Origin: Brenneria roseae subsp. roseae
GTDB taxonomy: Bacteria > Pseudomonadota > Gammaproteobacteria > Enterobacterales > Enterobacteriaceae
DNA: 64,000 nt
Direction: 5' to 3'
Assembly: GCF_003115845.1 (NCBI RefSeq)
Contig: NZ_KZ819023.1
Location: forward strand, 1 to 64,000
Shown: one piece after another, positions 1-8,591 of the stretch
Numbering within the stretch: position 1 is the stretch's first letter
Layout: every line of letters starts with the position of its first letter
Translations under genes and position numbers: made by a program
The notes under the pieces: model-generated
Databases searched by the model: none
What the model saw: only the letters and a program-made list of their open reading frames with translations
What the model was told of the DNA's origin: nothing

Positions 1-39
1 ATTAACAGTCCGCCGTTCTACCGACTGAACTACAGAGGA
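1..39 (-). tRNA. tRNA-Asn (GTT), partial
   Basis: The reverse complement reads TCCTCTGTAGTTCAGTCGGT and continues through GTTAAT. This is the acceptor, D-arm and anticodon half of enterobacterial tRNA-Asn, with anticodon GTT. The 3' half lies outside the window. In E. coli, tRNA-Asn genes also sit beside nac and cbl, which agrees with the Nac-like gene that follows. Confidence 0.93.
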
Positions 40-418
40 ATCGGTTAACTGCGGGGAATGATAGCGGGAGCACCTCACCTTGTCAAAGAGAGTTATGCGT
101 TGTGGCGACTGATTGCTGAAGTAATAATCAACATATTGAAATTGCAGCGCAAGTTATCAGTGCCGAAGCGGAACATTGGCCGTTCAGGATGGTTTGTTTG
201 CACCTTGAAATAGCAATGATTGCCTTAGCATGGTGCATAAGTGGGGGAGGGAAAAGCTGGGTCATTCATCGCTCGACAGTCTGATTTGATCCGCGAACCA
301 TTTGTTTTCCTTATTTTACCTGTGGCTTATCAAGTGTGTACTGTATTTTCATTGCAATAAGCACAGAATATGGCGCGTTTTTTGCTACCTCTTTGGAGTA
401 ACTACTCAGGAGGCAGAA
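40..418. other. intergenic region upstream of the Nac-like gene
   Basis: There is no convincing gene between the tRNA-Asn and the Nac-like start. The clear signal is the sigma-54 promoter at 371-386. Half-sites resembling NtrC boxes (GCACC near 200, GGTGC near 231) are present, but their spacing is too wide for one classical NtrC operator. NtrC control is therefore only inferred from the family. Confidence 0.6.
371..386 (+). promoter_or_regulatory. sigma-54 promoter of the Nac-like gene
   Basis: TGGCGCGTTTTTTGCT matches the -24/-12 consensus TGGCACG-N4-TTGCW. The GG at 372-373 and the GC at 384-385 are separated by the required 10 bases. Transcription would start about 12 bases downstream, leaving a leader of roughly 20 bases before the start at 419. 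nac is a known RpoN/NtrC-dependent gene in Klebsiella and E. coli, so the promoter type supports the assignment of the gene behind it. Confidence 0.8.
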
Positions 419-694
419 ATGAATCTTAGACGGCTCAAATACTTTGTGAAGATCGTTGATATCGGTAGCCTGACACAGGCTGCTGAGTTGTTGCACATTG
501 CGCAACCAGCGCTGAGCCAGCAGGTCGCTACGCTGGAGAGTGAGCTTGAAAAGCAGTTGCTGGTACGTAGCCGACGTGGAGTTACACCCACAGAAGCGGG
601 GAAAATTCTTTATTCGCATGCACAAACCATTTTGTCTCAATGCGAGCAGGCGAAAAATGCAGTCAATGGGGTGAGGCAGTCTGTGAACGTATAG
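419..694 (+). CDS. nac: truncated Nac-like LysR-family regulator (91 aa)
   Basis: The protein starts MNLRRLKYFVKIVDIGSLTQ and carries the complete LysR winged helix-turn-helix (about residues 5-62, including the QPALSQQVATLE recognition region) and the linker helix. It then stops at residue 91. Nac is normally about 305 aa, so the whole effector-binding domain is absent. The ATG at 419 is preceded by AGGAGGC and fits the Nac N-terminus better than upstream starts. A sigma-54 promoter lies 5' and a strong terminator begins 8 bases after the stop. Nac links the nitrogen-limitation signal from NtrC to sigma-70 genes. The gene may be a decayed remnant or a functional short form: from memory, the first ~100 residues of Klebsiella NAC were reported to suffice for its known activities. 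Confidence 0.8.
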   Translation: MNLRRLKYFVKIVDIGSLTQAAELLHIAQPALSQQVATLESELEKQLLVRSRRGVTPTEAGKILYSHAQTILSQCEQAKNAVNGVRQSVNV

Positions 695-701
695 ACTTTA
701 G

Positions 702-747
702 ATAGCCAGTCATTTAGGCAATGGCTGGCTATATAAAATGTTTTTTG
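702..747 (+). terminator. intrinsic terminator after the Nac-like gene
   Basis: ATAGCCAGTCATT (702-714) pairs with AATGGCTGGCTAT (720-732), giving a 13-bp stem with one G-T wobble and a 5-nt loop. An A/T-rich stretch and a run of six T follow (741-746). It begins 8 bases after the stop codon at 694. Confidence 0.75.
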
Positions 748-960
748 AGACGCTTAATCAGTATATTCATTTATCTCCGATTTAATTTTTATCCGCCCAG
801 TATGAGTATGACAACCTCAAAGTTGTGATATGTACTGGCGGTGCGACTAGTTCCGGTGTTACATTAATCATCGTTATGTTTTCTCTACCCTCTATATGCC
901 AACCTTACGTTGGGGCATTGTGGTGTGTATGACGATGGTTTCTTTGACCGAGGAGTTCAA

Positions 961-1227
961 ATGAATAATATTCTTTCTCATCTTTTAATCAAATTGGCAG
1001 AAAAAGAGATTGGAGAAAAAGAACTTAGTGCCAAAGTTAAGTCATTGGAAATATTGGTATCTGCAATTATTTCAACGCTAGATGATGAAAAGCTGAATGA
1101 ACTGGCAAGGAAAATAGAAAGCGAGTTGGCAAAAGAAACGCAACGTGCTGCGGAGTATGGATGTTTAGCTGACGAATTATTGATTCGTAATATTAATTCA
1201 ATTACTACATTGTCTTTGCGAGATTGA
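961..1227 (+). CDS. iraP: IraP-like anti-adaptor (88 aa)
   Basis: The small alpha-helical protein begins MNNILSHLLIKLAEKE and continues with a heptad-rich coiled coil up to about residue 60. This matches E. coli IraP (86 aa, similar start and helical register). IraP binds the adaptor RssB and so protects the stationary-phase sigma factor RpoS from ClpXP. The start at 961 is preceded by GAGGAG and is preferred over an in-frame start 51 bases upstream. Similarity fades in the last 30 residues, so the C-terminus is divergent. In E. coli the promoter answers to phosphate starvation and ppGpp; nothing here proves that. The gene stands alone and is convergent with cycA. Confidence 0.75.
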   Translation: MNNILSHLLIKLAEKEIGEKELSAKVKSLEILVSAIISTLDDEKLNELARKIESELAKETQRAAEYGCLADELLIRNINSITTLSLRD

Positions 1228-1337
1228 TTTTCTTATATTACCAGGATGATTGTGTGGTTCGTAGCCATATTGTTTGTATAATATTTATTAGTAATGTTCT
1301 CATCGATTGAGAAAGCATTTTCGATGAAAAGCGCATT

Positions 1338-1370
1338 TCAAAAATAAAGACGCTGATTATTCGTCAGCGC
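1338..1370 (-). terminator. intrinsic terminator of cycA
   Basis: Read on the minus strand, GGCGCTGA and TCAGCGTC form a stem, followed by CTTTATTTTT. It lies about 30 bases past the cycA stop and points leftward. Confidence 0.65.
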
Positions 1371-1401
1371 CTCTTCGGAATGATACCTATTTCCACTTAT
1401 C

Positions 1402-2808
1402 TTATAATGCTTGTTTTTTCTTGCGAATGACCTGATAGGTTATTGCCAGAATAATAAACCAGAGCGGTGTGACAAGTAGCGCTTGCAGAGTGTCGGGTTG
1501 CAAGGTAAGCAATACGATGACGAAAGCAAAAAACGCCAGACAAACCCAGCACATGAAAATACCCCATGGCATTTTATACTGTGAACTGGTGTGCAAATGT
1601 GGGCGTTTTTTGCGGTATGCCAGATAAGCACTGAGGATGATGCTCCAGATGAACATAAATAAAATGGCTGAGACTGTTGTTACCAATGTAAAGACGGTCA
1701 TCACATTCGGGATCAGGTAAATCAATACGACCCCGGACAGCAGGCAGATGCATGAGAACATCAAGCCGGCAGAAGGCACGGCGCGTTTAGACAACATACC
1801 AAAGCGTTTCGGTGCATCCCCTTGTTTTGCTAATCCAAAAAGCATCCGGCTGGTGGAAAATACGCCACTGTTGGCCGAGGAAGCCGCGGAGGTTAGTACC
1901 ACAAAATTGATCACGCTGGCGGCGGCAGGTAAGCCAACCAGGACAAACATTTCAACGAATGGGCTACGATCGGGGGCGATAGCACTCCAGGGCGTGACCG
2001 ACATGATCATCACCAATGCAAACACATAAAACATGATGATACGGATTGGAATCGCATTAATCGCCCTGGGTAATACCACGCGTGGATTTTTTGTTTCTGC
2101 GGCGGTGGTGCCCACCAGCTCGATACCGACGAAGGCAAAGACGGCTATCTGAAAACCAGCGAAAAATCCGCTAAGGCCTTTAGGAAACATCCCTCCATCA
2201 TTCCACAGATTGCTAAACGATGCGACAGAGCCCGATGGTGAAGGGAAGTTCATCATAACCAACACTACGCCGATAATAATCAACGCAACGATAGCCACGA
2301 TTTTTATCATGGCAAACCAAAACTCCATCTCACCAAATAATTTCACGGTTGCCAGGTTTAATGTGAGCAGCAGCAGCACACAAAGCAGTGAGGATATCCA
2401 CTGTGAGAGATCCGGGAACCAGAATTGGGCATAGGCGCTGATTGCAACGACATCTGCAATGCCGGTGACAACCCAGCAGAACCAGTATGTCCAGCCGGTA
2501 AAAAAACCGGCCCAGGGGCCAAGCAAATCCGCAGCAAAATCACTGAATGATTTATAGTTCAGATCGGACAGCAGCAGTTCACCCATGGCCCGCATGACAA
2601 AAAACAGCATAAAGCCAATGATCATATAAACGAAGATGATTGAGGGACCAGCAAGACTGATGGTTTTTCCCGACCCCATGAATAATCCGGTGCCAATGGC
2701 TCCGCCGATGGCAATTAACTGGATGTGTCGGTTAGTCAGGTTACGCCTTAGTCCTTCATCTTCGGTCGTGGCAGCGAGGTTTGTAACCTCTTTTGATTGG
2801 TCTACCAT
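1402..2808 (-). CDS. cycA: D-serine/D-alanine/glycine permease CycA (468 aa)
   Basis: This amino acid permease of the APC superfamily (AAT family) has about 12 membrane helices. It takes up glycine, D-alanine, D-serine and D-cycloserine across the inner membrane with protons. The N-terminal hallmark IGGAIGTGLFMGSGKTISLA (about residues 33-52) and the FFAGFQIAVFAFVGIELVGT segment are nearly identical to E. coli CycA, which is 470 aa. The start at 2808 is the family start (MVDQ). The gene is monocistronic, with its own terminator at 1338-1370. In E. coli its mRNA is a target of the small RNA GcvB; a pairing site was not verified here. Confidence 0.93.
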   Translation of the reverse strand: MVDQSKEVTNLAATTEDEGLRRNLTNRHIQLIAIGGAIGTGLFMGSGKTISLAGPSIIFVYMIIGFMLFFVMRAMGELLLSDLNYKSFSDFAADLLGPWAGFFTGWTYWFCWVVTGIADVVAISAYAQFWFPDLSQWISSLLCVLLLLTLNLATVKLFGEMEFWFAMIKIVAIVALIIIGVVLVMMNFPSPSGSVASFSNLWNDGGMFPKGLSGFFAGFQIAVFAFVGIELVGTTAAETKNPRVVLPRAINAIPIRIIMFYVFALVMIMSVTPWSAIAPDRSPFVEMFVLVGLPAAASVINFVVLTSAASSANSGVFSTSRMLFGLAKQGDAPKRFGMLSKRAVPSAGLMFSCICLLSGVVLIYLIPNVMTVFTLVTTVSAILFMFIWSIILSAYLAYRKKRPHLHTSSQYKMPWGIFMCWVCLAFFAFVIVLLTLQPDTLQALLVTPLWFIILAITYQVIRKKKQAL

Positions 2809-3142
2809 TTAATACTATTTCCTGTTTTTATCTGTGATGTTGTTGTGAGCTCTTGAGTGGCTCTCGTTGACTCATGTTGCCGTGGATAAGATAGCGTAAA
2901 TGTCTCACTCATTATAGTGAGTGACCAACACAAATAGAGTGAATAATTGCATGGTATAATTCTGTATGTTTTTTGCCCTGAATAAACGGCGTATTGAATA
3001 TGAAGGGAGCGGATGTATTCGGCGCGTAGGTTAGCAAAGTTGGGCATCGCTCACAATGTAATTCGTGATGATGAGAAAATAAGAAAAAATCATTGTGAAC
3101 TATTTGACAGTTGCCGCCAAGAGGAGAATAATCCACGCCGTT
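2809..3142. other. intergenic region between cycA and tRNA-Lys
   Basis: This A/T-rich spacer holds the divergent promoter space of cycA (leftward) and the tRNA-Lys (rightward). Short overlapping ORFs on the minus strand lack ribosome binding sites and recognisable sequence. I see no other feature. Confidence 0.5.
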
Positions 3143-3218
3143 GGGTCGTTAGCTCAGTCGGTAGAGCAGTTGACTCTTAATCAATTGGTCCGGGGTTCGA
3201 GCCCCCGACGACCCACCA
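3143..3218 (+). tRNA. tRNA-Lys (CTT)
   Basis: The 76-nt cloverleaf has acceptor stem GGGTCGT/ACGACCC, D stem GCTC/GAGC, anticodon loop CTCTTAA, T arm CGGGG-TTCGAGC-CCCCG and an encoded CCA. The anticodon is CTT, reading AAG. E. coli K-12 has only TTT-anticodon tRNA-Lys genes, so this is an additional lysine decoder. Confidence 0.95.
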
Positions 3219-3862
3219 ACAACTTAGTGTATTGCTGCGTTTTTGTTCCATTTCTTCAAAGTTCTTCGATATTATTGTTACTTTTTCTTTATTTAAATTG
3301 TTAAAGTTCAATATCTAATGCTTTATCTTTTCTTTAAAAGCCATTATTAAATAAATATCAAATCATAAATATTAATTAGCATTTTCTGATTTTTATTTGA
3401 ATTAAGTAATATTATTAGATTGAATGTCTGACGGTCGAGTTTCCTTTATCCATCCTGTATCATTTAATCGGGGAATAAGACTATTAAATAAAGTCATATT
3501 CTATACTTAATAGACATTCGAAATGCGGCAACTGAATGAATCCCTCCGAAGTTTACCCCAAAATCCTGAGTGAAAAATTCGTCTGGAACCGCTTTGAACG
3601 CCTGCCTGCCCCGATCCGGAAAAGGTGAAGCCCAGAGGGAAGCCGAGTCGTTTAGGACGGTTAATGTACCTGTAACTTGAGAGGTGACGGAGATATTTGA
3701 TACTCGGTTTTCTTGCAACACTTTACATTGATAGTGAAGTGCTATACTCAATGTGGGCTGATAATCGGTATTCGCCGAAGGTTGATCTTCACCAAGGCAT
3801 CGCGGTTGCTGATATTACTTGACTGATTTTAAGCGAATTGCTGCTGTGAGTTTGGAGGTTAT
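3219..3862. other. long spacer between tRNA-Lys and the 96-aa gene
   Basis: The first ~260 bases are very A/T-rich and look non-coding. Around 3535-3628 a 30-codon open frame begins MNPSEVYPKILSEKFVW and ends at TGA. It has higher G+C than its surroundings and may be a remnant of a larger gene; I do not recognise it. A possible -10 (TATACT at about 3742) sits upstream of the gene at 3863. No integrase or direct repeat of the tRNA end was found. Confidence 0.4.
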
Positions 3863-4153
3863 ATGGGATTTGCAAAATTGTTGGCTGTTGTGGAAAAGAG
3901 TCATCAGGATCCAAAATCCGTCATCTCACTGTCTGAACTGAGTCAGGCAATTCATGAAATCATCTGCTCCGAGAAAGCCAAGGAGTACAGAATCAACGAA
4001 TGTTTTATCGAACTGAGACGTTTGGTGGATGAAAGAAAGGCTATCGCCAAAAAGCAGTTTATGGACAAGGTGCGGGTAACTGAGTTGACGCAATACAAAA
4101 AGACGGAAGAAGAACTCTTACTCAAACTGAGAAGTTTAGAAAAACAGATGTAA
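3863..4153 (+). CDS. uncharacterised 96-aa helical protein
   Basis: I do not recognise this protein. It is charged, without signal peptide, membrane segment or cysteine pair apart from two single cysteines. The second half (about residues 45-96) is rich in Lys, Glu and Leu and probably coiled coil, ending LLLKLRSLEKQM. Translation is well supported: GGAGG lies 6 bases before the ATG. It stands alone between a tRNA-Lys and a convergent yecF-like gene. In E. coli this side of yecF holds sdiA, which is absent here. A small cytoplasmic regulatory or scaffold protein is possible, but that is a guess. Confidence 0.6.
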   Translation: MGFAKLLAVVEKSHQDPKSVISLSELSQAIHEIICSEKAKEYRINECFIELRRLVDERKAIAKKQFMDKVRVTELTQYKKTEEELLLKLRSLEKQM

Positions 4154-4233
4154 CGCAGCGCACCGTCATTTTTTTGAAGATGGAAGATGATGTGCGTAGA
4201 AATCGCCACATCATGCGTCATACAGAGAAGATG

Positions 4234-4261
4234 CCGCTGACATCAAATCTGGTGTCAGCGG
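4234..4261 (-). terminator. hairpin between two convergent genes
   Basis: CCGCTGACA (4234-4242) and TGTCAGCGG (4253-4261) form a perfect 9-bp stem with a 10-nt loop. It lies about 15 bases beyond the stop of the yecF-like gene. There is no long T run, so termination would be weak or Rho-assisted. Confidence 0.45.
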
Positions 4262-4275
4262 ATTTGAACCGTGGC

Positions 4276-4500
4276 CTATTGACGATAAGCGTGTTTGATT
4301 TGTTTGATCGTGTTACCGAACACGGCAGCCTGCTCAGGGTCTTCTAACTGAGCAATATACCTTTCCATGTTGATAATCACTTTTCCGGCATCTGCCTGAC
4401 CGATAGCCTTCAGCAATAGTGTTACTGTTGCTTTCAGACAGGTGACTTCGTGTGATAACGCTTCTACCGAAGCCGCAGTGGAAAAGTCTACATTGCCCAT
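4276..4500 (-). CDS. yecF: YecF/DUF2594-family protein (74 aa)
   Basis: It is the same length as E. coli YecF and shows the same conserved pattern: a variable start, then EVTCLKATVTLLLKAIGQAD, and an end AAVFGNTIKQIKHAYRQ. The family is a short cytoplasmic helical protein of unknown function. The ATG at 4500 has AAGGAGAAACC upstream. As in E. coli it lies next to uvrY, but here it diverges from it across a 665-base spacer, and sdiA is missing on its other side. Confidence 0.85.
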   Translation of the reverse strand: MGNVDFSTAASVEALSHEVTCLKATVTLLLKAIGQADAGKVIINMERYIAQLEDPEQAAVFGNTIKQIKHAYRQ

Positions 4501-5165
4501 GGTTTCTCCTTAACAATAAACAGCATAAAATGTTCTTAGTCAGCCAGTTACATGTCTAATGACTTTGCTACCAGCGTAATCAGATGGCGGCGAGTATAGC
4601 ATAATGCATATTCGTGGCAGCGATTATTAATCAGTAATCACTATGTAATGGCCGTTGTTTATGTGTTTAACTTAATTTTTGTCGTATCTAATTGCTGGCT
4701 TTTATAGGATAAATTGATATTCAAATGTTTTTGTAAAAATACATAAAACTTTCAATCTGCATGTTTTTTTAAGTTGTGATATTCATGTTATACACGCATT
4801 TTTAGTATAAGATATTGATGTGAAAGATGATTACAATAGTGTCTTTTTATTGACATGCGGAATTGAATGCCAATTACATGCCATTGATTGGCATTGGTTT
4901 TTTGTTAATGTCCAGTGTCATGAACGGCTTAGGTCCAGAGGGCTTAAAGTTATAATCTGAATGTTAAGAATGTGATCAATATACACGCTGAGCATAACAG
5001 TATATTGTTATCATTATGCCGTGGTATTGATTATTTATTACTTCATGGCATATTTAAAAATACATATTCATATAAACAGTATTCATTATTTTTCGAAACC
5101 AACGTAGTATCACCTGCAAGCAACTCTTTATGTAAGTGTTACTCTCTTTTTTGGAGAATTATTCT
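4501..5165. other. long A/T-rich spacer between yecF and uvrY
   Basis: No protein gene is supported. The region contains the divergent promoters and, at 4866-4903, a well-formed rightward intrinsic terminator that no gene explains (listed separately). The remaining 260 bases before uvrY hold short, unlikely ORFs without ribosome binding sites. Confidence 0.5.
4866..4903 (+). terminator. orphan intrinsic terminator upstream of uvrY
   Basis: AATGCCAAT (4866-4874) and ATTGGCATT (4887-4895) form a perfect 9-bp stem with a 12-nt loop, followed by GGTTTTTT. There is no rightward gene in front of it. It may end a small RNA starting within about 4650-4830, or act in a long uvrY leader. Confidence 0.5.
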
Positions 5166-5822
5166 TTGATTAGCGTTTTTCTTGTTGATGACCATGAACT
5201 GGTGCGGGCAGGGATACGGCGCATTCTTGACGATATCAAAGGTCTTAAGGTTGTTGGTGAAGCGTCATGCGGTGAAGATGCCGTTAAGTGGTGCCGTAGC
5301 AACACTGTTGATGTTGTCTTAATGGACATGAGTATGCCGGGAATCGGTGGTCTTGAGGCGACACGTAAAATTTTGCGATTTTCTCCTGATATAAAAGTAA
5401 TTATGCTAACTATTTATACAGAGAATCCTTTACCTGCTAAAGTAATGCAAGCAGGGGCCGCAGGATACGTGAGCAAGGCCGCAGCCCCGCAGGAAGTTAT
5501 CTGTGCCATTCGTGCCGTGCATGCCGGTAAACGTTATATTGCTTCGGATATCGCCCAGCAAATGGCACTAAGTCAGTTGGAGCCGCAGACGGAGACACCT
5601 TTGGAGTGCCTGTCTGAGCGTGAGTTGCAGATTATGCTGATGATCACCAAAGGGCAGAAAGTCACTGAGATTTCAGACCAGTTAAATCTGAGCCCTAAAA
5701 CGGTGAACAGCTATCGTTATCGGATGTTCAGCAAGCTGAATATCAATGGTGATGTCGAGTTGACGCACCTGGCAATTCGCCACGGGCTTTTTAATGCGGA
5801 GACATTGTTAAGTAGTGAGTGA
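5166..5822 (+). CDS. uvrY: response regulator UvrY/GacA (218 aa)
   Basis: Partner of the sensor kinase BarA; the phosphorylated protein activates the small RNAs CsrB/CsrC (RsmB) and so relieves CsrA control of carbon flow, motility and, in soft-rot bacteria, virulence (GacA/ExpA). The receiver domain (residues 1-120) has D8, D9, the phosphorylation site D54 and the conserved K of [10 protein letters not shown]. The C-terminal LuxR-type helix-turn-helix (about 145-205) contains [15 protein letters not shown] and [17 protein letters not shown]. The start is taken as TTG at 5166 with TTGGAGAA upstream, giving [10 protein letters not shown] and exactly the E. coli length of 218. It overlaps uvrC by 8 bases. 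Confidence 0.95.
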   Translation: MISVFLVDDHELVRAGIRRILDDIKGLKVVGEASCGEDAVKWCRSNTVDVVLMDMSMPGIGGLEATRKILRFSPDIKVIMLTIYTENPLPAKVMQAGAAGYVSKAAAPQEVICAIRAVHAGKRYIASDIAQQMALSQLEPQTETPLECLSERELQIMLMITKGQKVTEISDQLNLSPKTVNSYRYRMFSKLNINGDVELTHLAIRHGLFNAETLLSSE

Positions 5823-7647
5823 CAGCTTCGATGCTTCGGCATTTCTAAAGACGGTAACCAGCCAGCCTGGGGTCTACCGTATGTATGATGCCGCAAATAC
5901 GGTGATCTATGTCGGTAAGGCGAAAGATTTAAAGAAACGACTTTCCAGCTATTTTCGCAGCAATGTTGCCAGTCGCAAAACGGAAGCATTGGTAAGAAGT
6001 ATCAGGCAGATCGATGTGACGATCACGCATACTGAAACGGAAGCCTTGCTGCTGGAACATAACTATATCAAGCTTTATCAGCCGCGCTACAACGTATTAC
6101 TGCGTGATGATAAGTCATACCCCATGATTTTTCTCAGTGCCGACCGGCATCCCAGGTTGGCCGTGCACCGTGGAGCCAAACACGCCAAAGGTGAGTACTT
6201 CGGGCCATTTCCAAATGGAAATGCCGTGCGTGAAACGTTGCTGCTGCTGCAAAAGCTGTTTCCCGTTCGCCAATGTGAAAACAGCGTATACCGTAATCGC
6301 TCTCGTCCTTGCCTACAGTATCAAATTGGTCGGTGTCTTGGTCCGTGTGTGGCGGGATTGGTCAGCGAGGAGGACTATCAGCAACAGGTTGATTATGTCC
6401 GTCTGTTTTTGTCTGGGAAAGATCAGCAAGTCCTTAACCAACTGATATCAAAAATGGAAACGGCCAGTCGCGAATTGAAGTTTGAAGAAGCGGCGCGTAT
6501 CCGCGATCAAATTCAGGCCGTTCGACGCGTGACGGAAAAACAGTTTGTCTCGGGTGATGGTGAAGATCTCGACGTTATCGGCGTGGCCTTTGACGCCGGG
6601 ATCGCGTGTGTGCACGTACTGTTTATTCGTCAGGGGAAAGTGCTGGGTAGTCGTAGCTATTTTCCAAGAGTACCCGGCGGGACTGAATTGGGTGAAGTCG
6701 TACAAACATTTGTTGGACAGTTTTACCTGCAGGGGAGTGTGGCCCGAACCTTACCTTCGGAAATTCTGCTTGATTTCACATTGCCGGATAAAGATCTGCT
6801 AACCGAATCGTTAACTGAAGTCGCTGGTCGAAAAGTGCAAATCCAAAGCAAACCACGTGGCGATCGTGCGCGGTATCTGAAACTTGCCCGTACCAATGCT
6901 GCGACGGCTCTGGTGACGAAATTATCGCAGCAATCGACTATTCACCAGCGACTGACCGCGTTAGCCAATGTTTTACAATTGCCTGAAATTAAACGCATGG
7001 AGTGTTTTGATATCAGTCATACTATGGGTGAACAGACTGTGGCATCCTGTGTCGTGTTTGACGAAAATGGTCCGCTGCGATCGGAGTATCGGCGCTATAA
7101 TATTAGTGGTATTACGCCCGGTGATGATTATGCCGCGATGGCTCAGGTACTCAAACGTCGATATGGCAAGGCATTGGATGACAGCAAGATTCCTGATGTG
7201 ATTGTTATTGACGGTGGTAAGGGACAACTGGGGCAGGCGCAGGCGGTATTTGACTCACTACAGGTGGCATGGGATAAGAATAAACCCCTGTTACTCGGTG
7301 TGGCAAAAGGCAGCGATCGTAAAGCGGGCCTTGAAACACTGTTTTTTGAGGCGACAGGGGAGGGCGTAGTGTTGCCTCCAGATTCGCCGGCTTTGCACGT
7401 CATTCAGCATATTCGCGATGATTCTCACGATCATGCGATTGGTGGGCATCGCAAGAAAAGAGCAAAAGTTAAGAACACCAGTACATTAGAGCTCATTGAA
7501 GGTGTTGGGCCCAAACGTCGGCAGACTCTGCTGAAATACATGGGAGGGCTGCAGCCTTTGATGAACGCCAGCGTTGAGGAAATTGCAAATGTGCCGGGTA
7601 TTTCACATGCATTGGCAGAAAAGATCTTCCATGCATTGAAACACTAG
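5815..7647 (+). CDS. uvrC: excinuclease ABC subunit C (610 aa)
   Basis: UvrC makes both incisions in nucleotide excision repair after UvrA/UvrB damage recognition. An N-terminal GIY-YIG nuclease domain (about 15-95, GVYRMYD and [14 protein letters not shown]) makes the 3' cut. A cysteine-rich segment ([13 protein letters not shown], about 165-178) and a UvrB-interacting UVR motif (about 204-239, [11 protein letters not shown]) follow. The C-terminal RNase H-like domain (about 380-540, [12 protein letters not shown] and VIDGGKGQ) makes the 5' cut, and tandem helix-hairpin-helix motifs close the protein. Length equals E. coli UvrC. The start is GTG at 5815 inside the end of uvrY, so the two are translationally coupled. 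Confidence 0.97.
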   Translation: MSDSFDASAFLKTVTSQPGVYRMYDAANTVIYVGKAKDLKKRLSSYFRSNVASRKTEALVRSIRQIDVTITHTETEALLLEHNYIKLYQPRYNVLLRDDKSYPMIFLSADRHPRLAVHRGAKHAKGEYFGPFPNGNAVRETLLLLQKLFPVRQCENSVYRNRSRPCLQYQIGRCLGPCVAGLVSEEDYQQQVDYVRLFLSGKDQQVLNQLISKMETASRELKFEEAARIRDQIQAVRRVTEKQFVSGDGEDLDVIGVAFDAGIACVHVLFIRQGKVLGSRSYFPRVPGGTELGEVVQTFVGQFYLQGSVARTLPSEILLDFTLPDKDLLTESLTEVAGRKVQIQSKPRGDRARYLKLARTNAATALVTKLSQQSTIHQRLTALANVLQLPEIKRMECFDISHTMGEQTVASCVVFDENGPLRSEYRRYNISGITPGDDYAAMAQVLKRRYGKALDDSKIPDVIVIDGGKGQLGQAQAVFDSLQVAWDKNKPLLLGVAKGSDRKAGLETLFFEATGEGVVLPPDSPALHVIQHIRDDSHDHAIGGHRKKRAKVKNTSTLELIEGVGPKRRQTLLKYMGGLQPLMNASVEEIANVPGISHALAEKIFHALKH

Positions 7648-7705
7648 GGACAATGTAGCAACATACTCGTAATATCCACTCCAGCCAAATAGTTACCTAA
7701 GCGCT

Positions 7706-8254
7706 ATGCAATTTAATATACCGACGTTGCTTACCCTGTTTCGTGTTGCTCTAATCCCATTTTTTGTGCTGGCGTTTTATCTTCCATTCGTCTGGGCACC
7801 GCTCGTGTGCGCACTGATTTTTGTGTTTGCCGCCGTTACCGATTGGTTTGATGGATTTCTGGCGCGACGCTGGAAACAAACTACGCGATTTGGCGCATTT
7901 CTCGATCCGGTCGCGGACAAAGTGATGGTGGCGGTTGCACTGGTTCTGGTCGCTGAGCATTACCATTCCTGGTGGATTACACTACCTGCGGCAACAATGA
8001 TTGCACGAGAGATCATTATCTCTGCATTGCGTGAATGGATGGCTGAGATAGGCAAACGCAGTAGCGTAGCGGTTTCATGGATCGGAAAAGTAAAAACCAC
8101 GGCACAAATGATGGCATTGGTTGCCTTGTTATGGCGACCAGAACGCCTGATCGAAGGGGTTGGTGTGATTGCTTTATATATCGCTGCGGTACTGACTTTT
8201 TGGTCAATGTTTCAATATTTGAACGCTGCCCGACATGATTTGCTTGAACCTTGA
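7706..8254 (+). CDS. pgsA: phosphatidylglycerophosphate synthase PgsA (182 aa)
   Basis: This inner-membrane enzyme condenses CDP-diacylglycerol with glycerol 3-phosphate, the committed step to phosphatidylglycerol and cardiolipin. The CDP-alcohol phosphotransferase motif D-G-A/L-R-G-D-D is readable as [10 protein letters not shown] followed by [10 protein letters not shown] (about residues 52-79). Several hydrophobic segments span the membrane. The length matches E. coli PgsA (182). It follows uvrC by 58 bases, as in E. coli, and is probably read from the uvrY-uvrC transcript. Confidence 0.96.
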   Translation: MQFNIPTLLTLFRVALIPFFVLAFYLPFVWAPLVCALIFVFAAVTDWFDGFLARRWKQTTRFGAFLDPVADKVMVAVALVLVAEHYHSWWITLPAATMIAREIIISALREWMAEIGKRSSVAVSWIGKVKTTAQMMALVALLWRPERLIEGVGVIALYIAAVLTFWSMFQYLNAARHDLLEP

Positions 8255-8350
8255 TCGAAGCGCCTTAAAAACCAGCAAACGAACGGGTTTCATTGATAAT
8301 TTTATTGACTCGTTGCGTCATGTCAGTAGAATGCACCGCATCAACAGCGG

Positions 8351-8385
8351 CGCTGATTTTTTGAAAGTTAGCAAAAAAATCAGCG
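8351..8385 (+). terminator. A/T-core hairpin between pgsA and the tRNA array
   Basis: CGCTGATTTTTT (8351-8362) pairs with AAAAAATCAGCG (8374-8385). The stem has 12 bp and lies about 100 bases after the pgsA stop and 13 bases before tRNA-Gly. It could end the pgsA transcript, but the T run lies within the 5' arm, so efficiency is uncertain. Confidence 0.4.
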
Positions 8386-8398
8386 TGTTCTGTGTAAG

Positions 8399-8474
<76 letters not shown>

Positions 8475-8509
8475 ATATATCAGCGATAGCTGAACAGGTT
8501 TAAAGGTAA

Positions 8510-8583
8510 GGCGCGTTGGCAGAGTGGCCATGCAGCGGATTGCAAATCCGCCTACCTCGGTTCGACTCCGGGACGCGCCTCCA
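8510..8583 (+). tRNA. cysT: tRNA-Cys (GCA)
   Basis: The 74-nt cloverleaf has acceptor GGCGCGT/ACGCGCC, anticodon loop TTGCAAA (GCA) and terminal CCA. The gene lies 35 bases after tRNA-Gly and belongs to the same transcript. Confidence 0.96.
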
Positions 8584-8591
8584 ATATCTAA

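Noticed and set aside
311..640. 109-codon ORF antisense to the Nac-like gene
   Set aside because: It is the complement of a well-supported LysR reading frame and has no ribosome site.
3494..3751. 85-codon minus-strand ORF after tRNA-Lys
   Set aside because: No ribosome site, no familiar motif, and it overlaps the plus-strand 30-codon piece that looks more protein-like.
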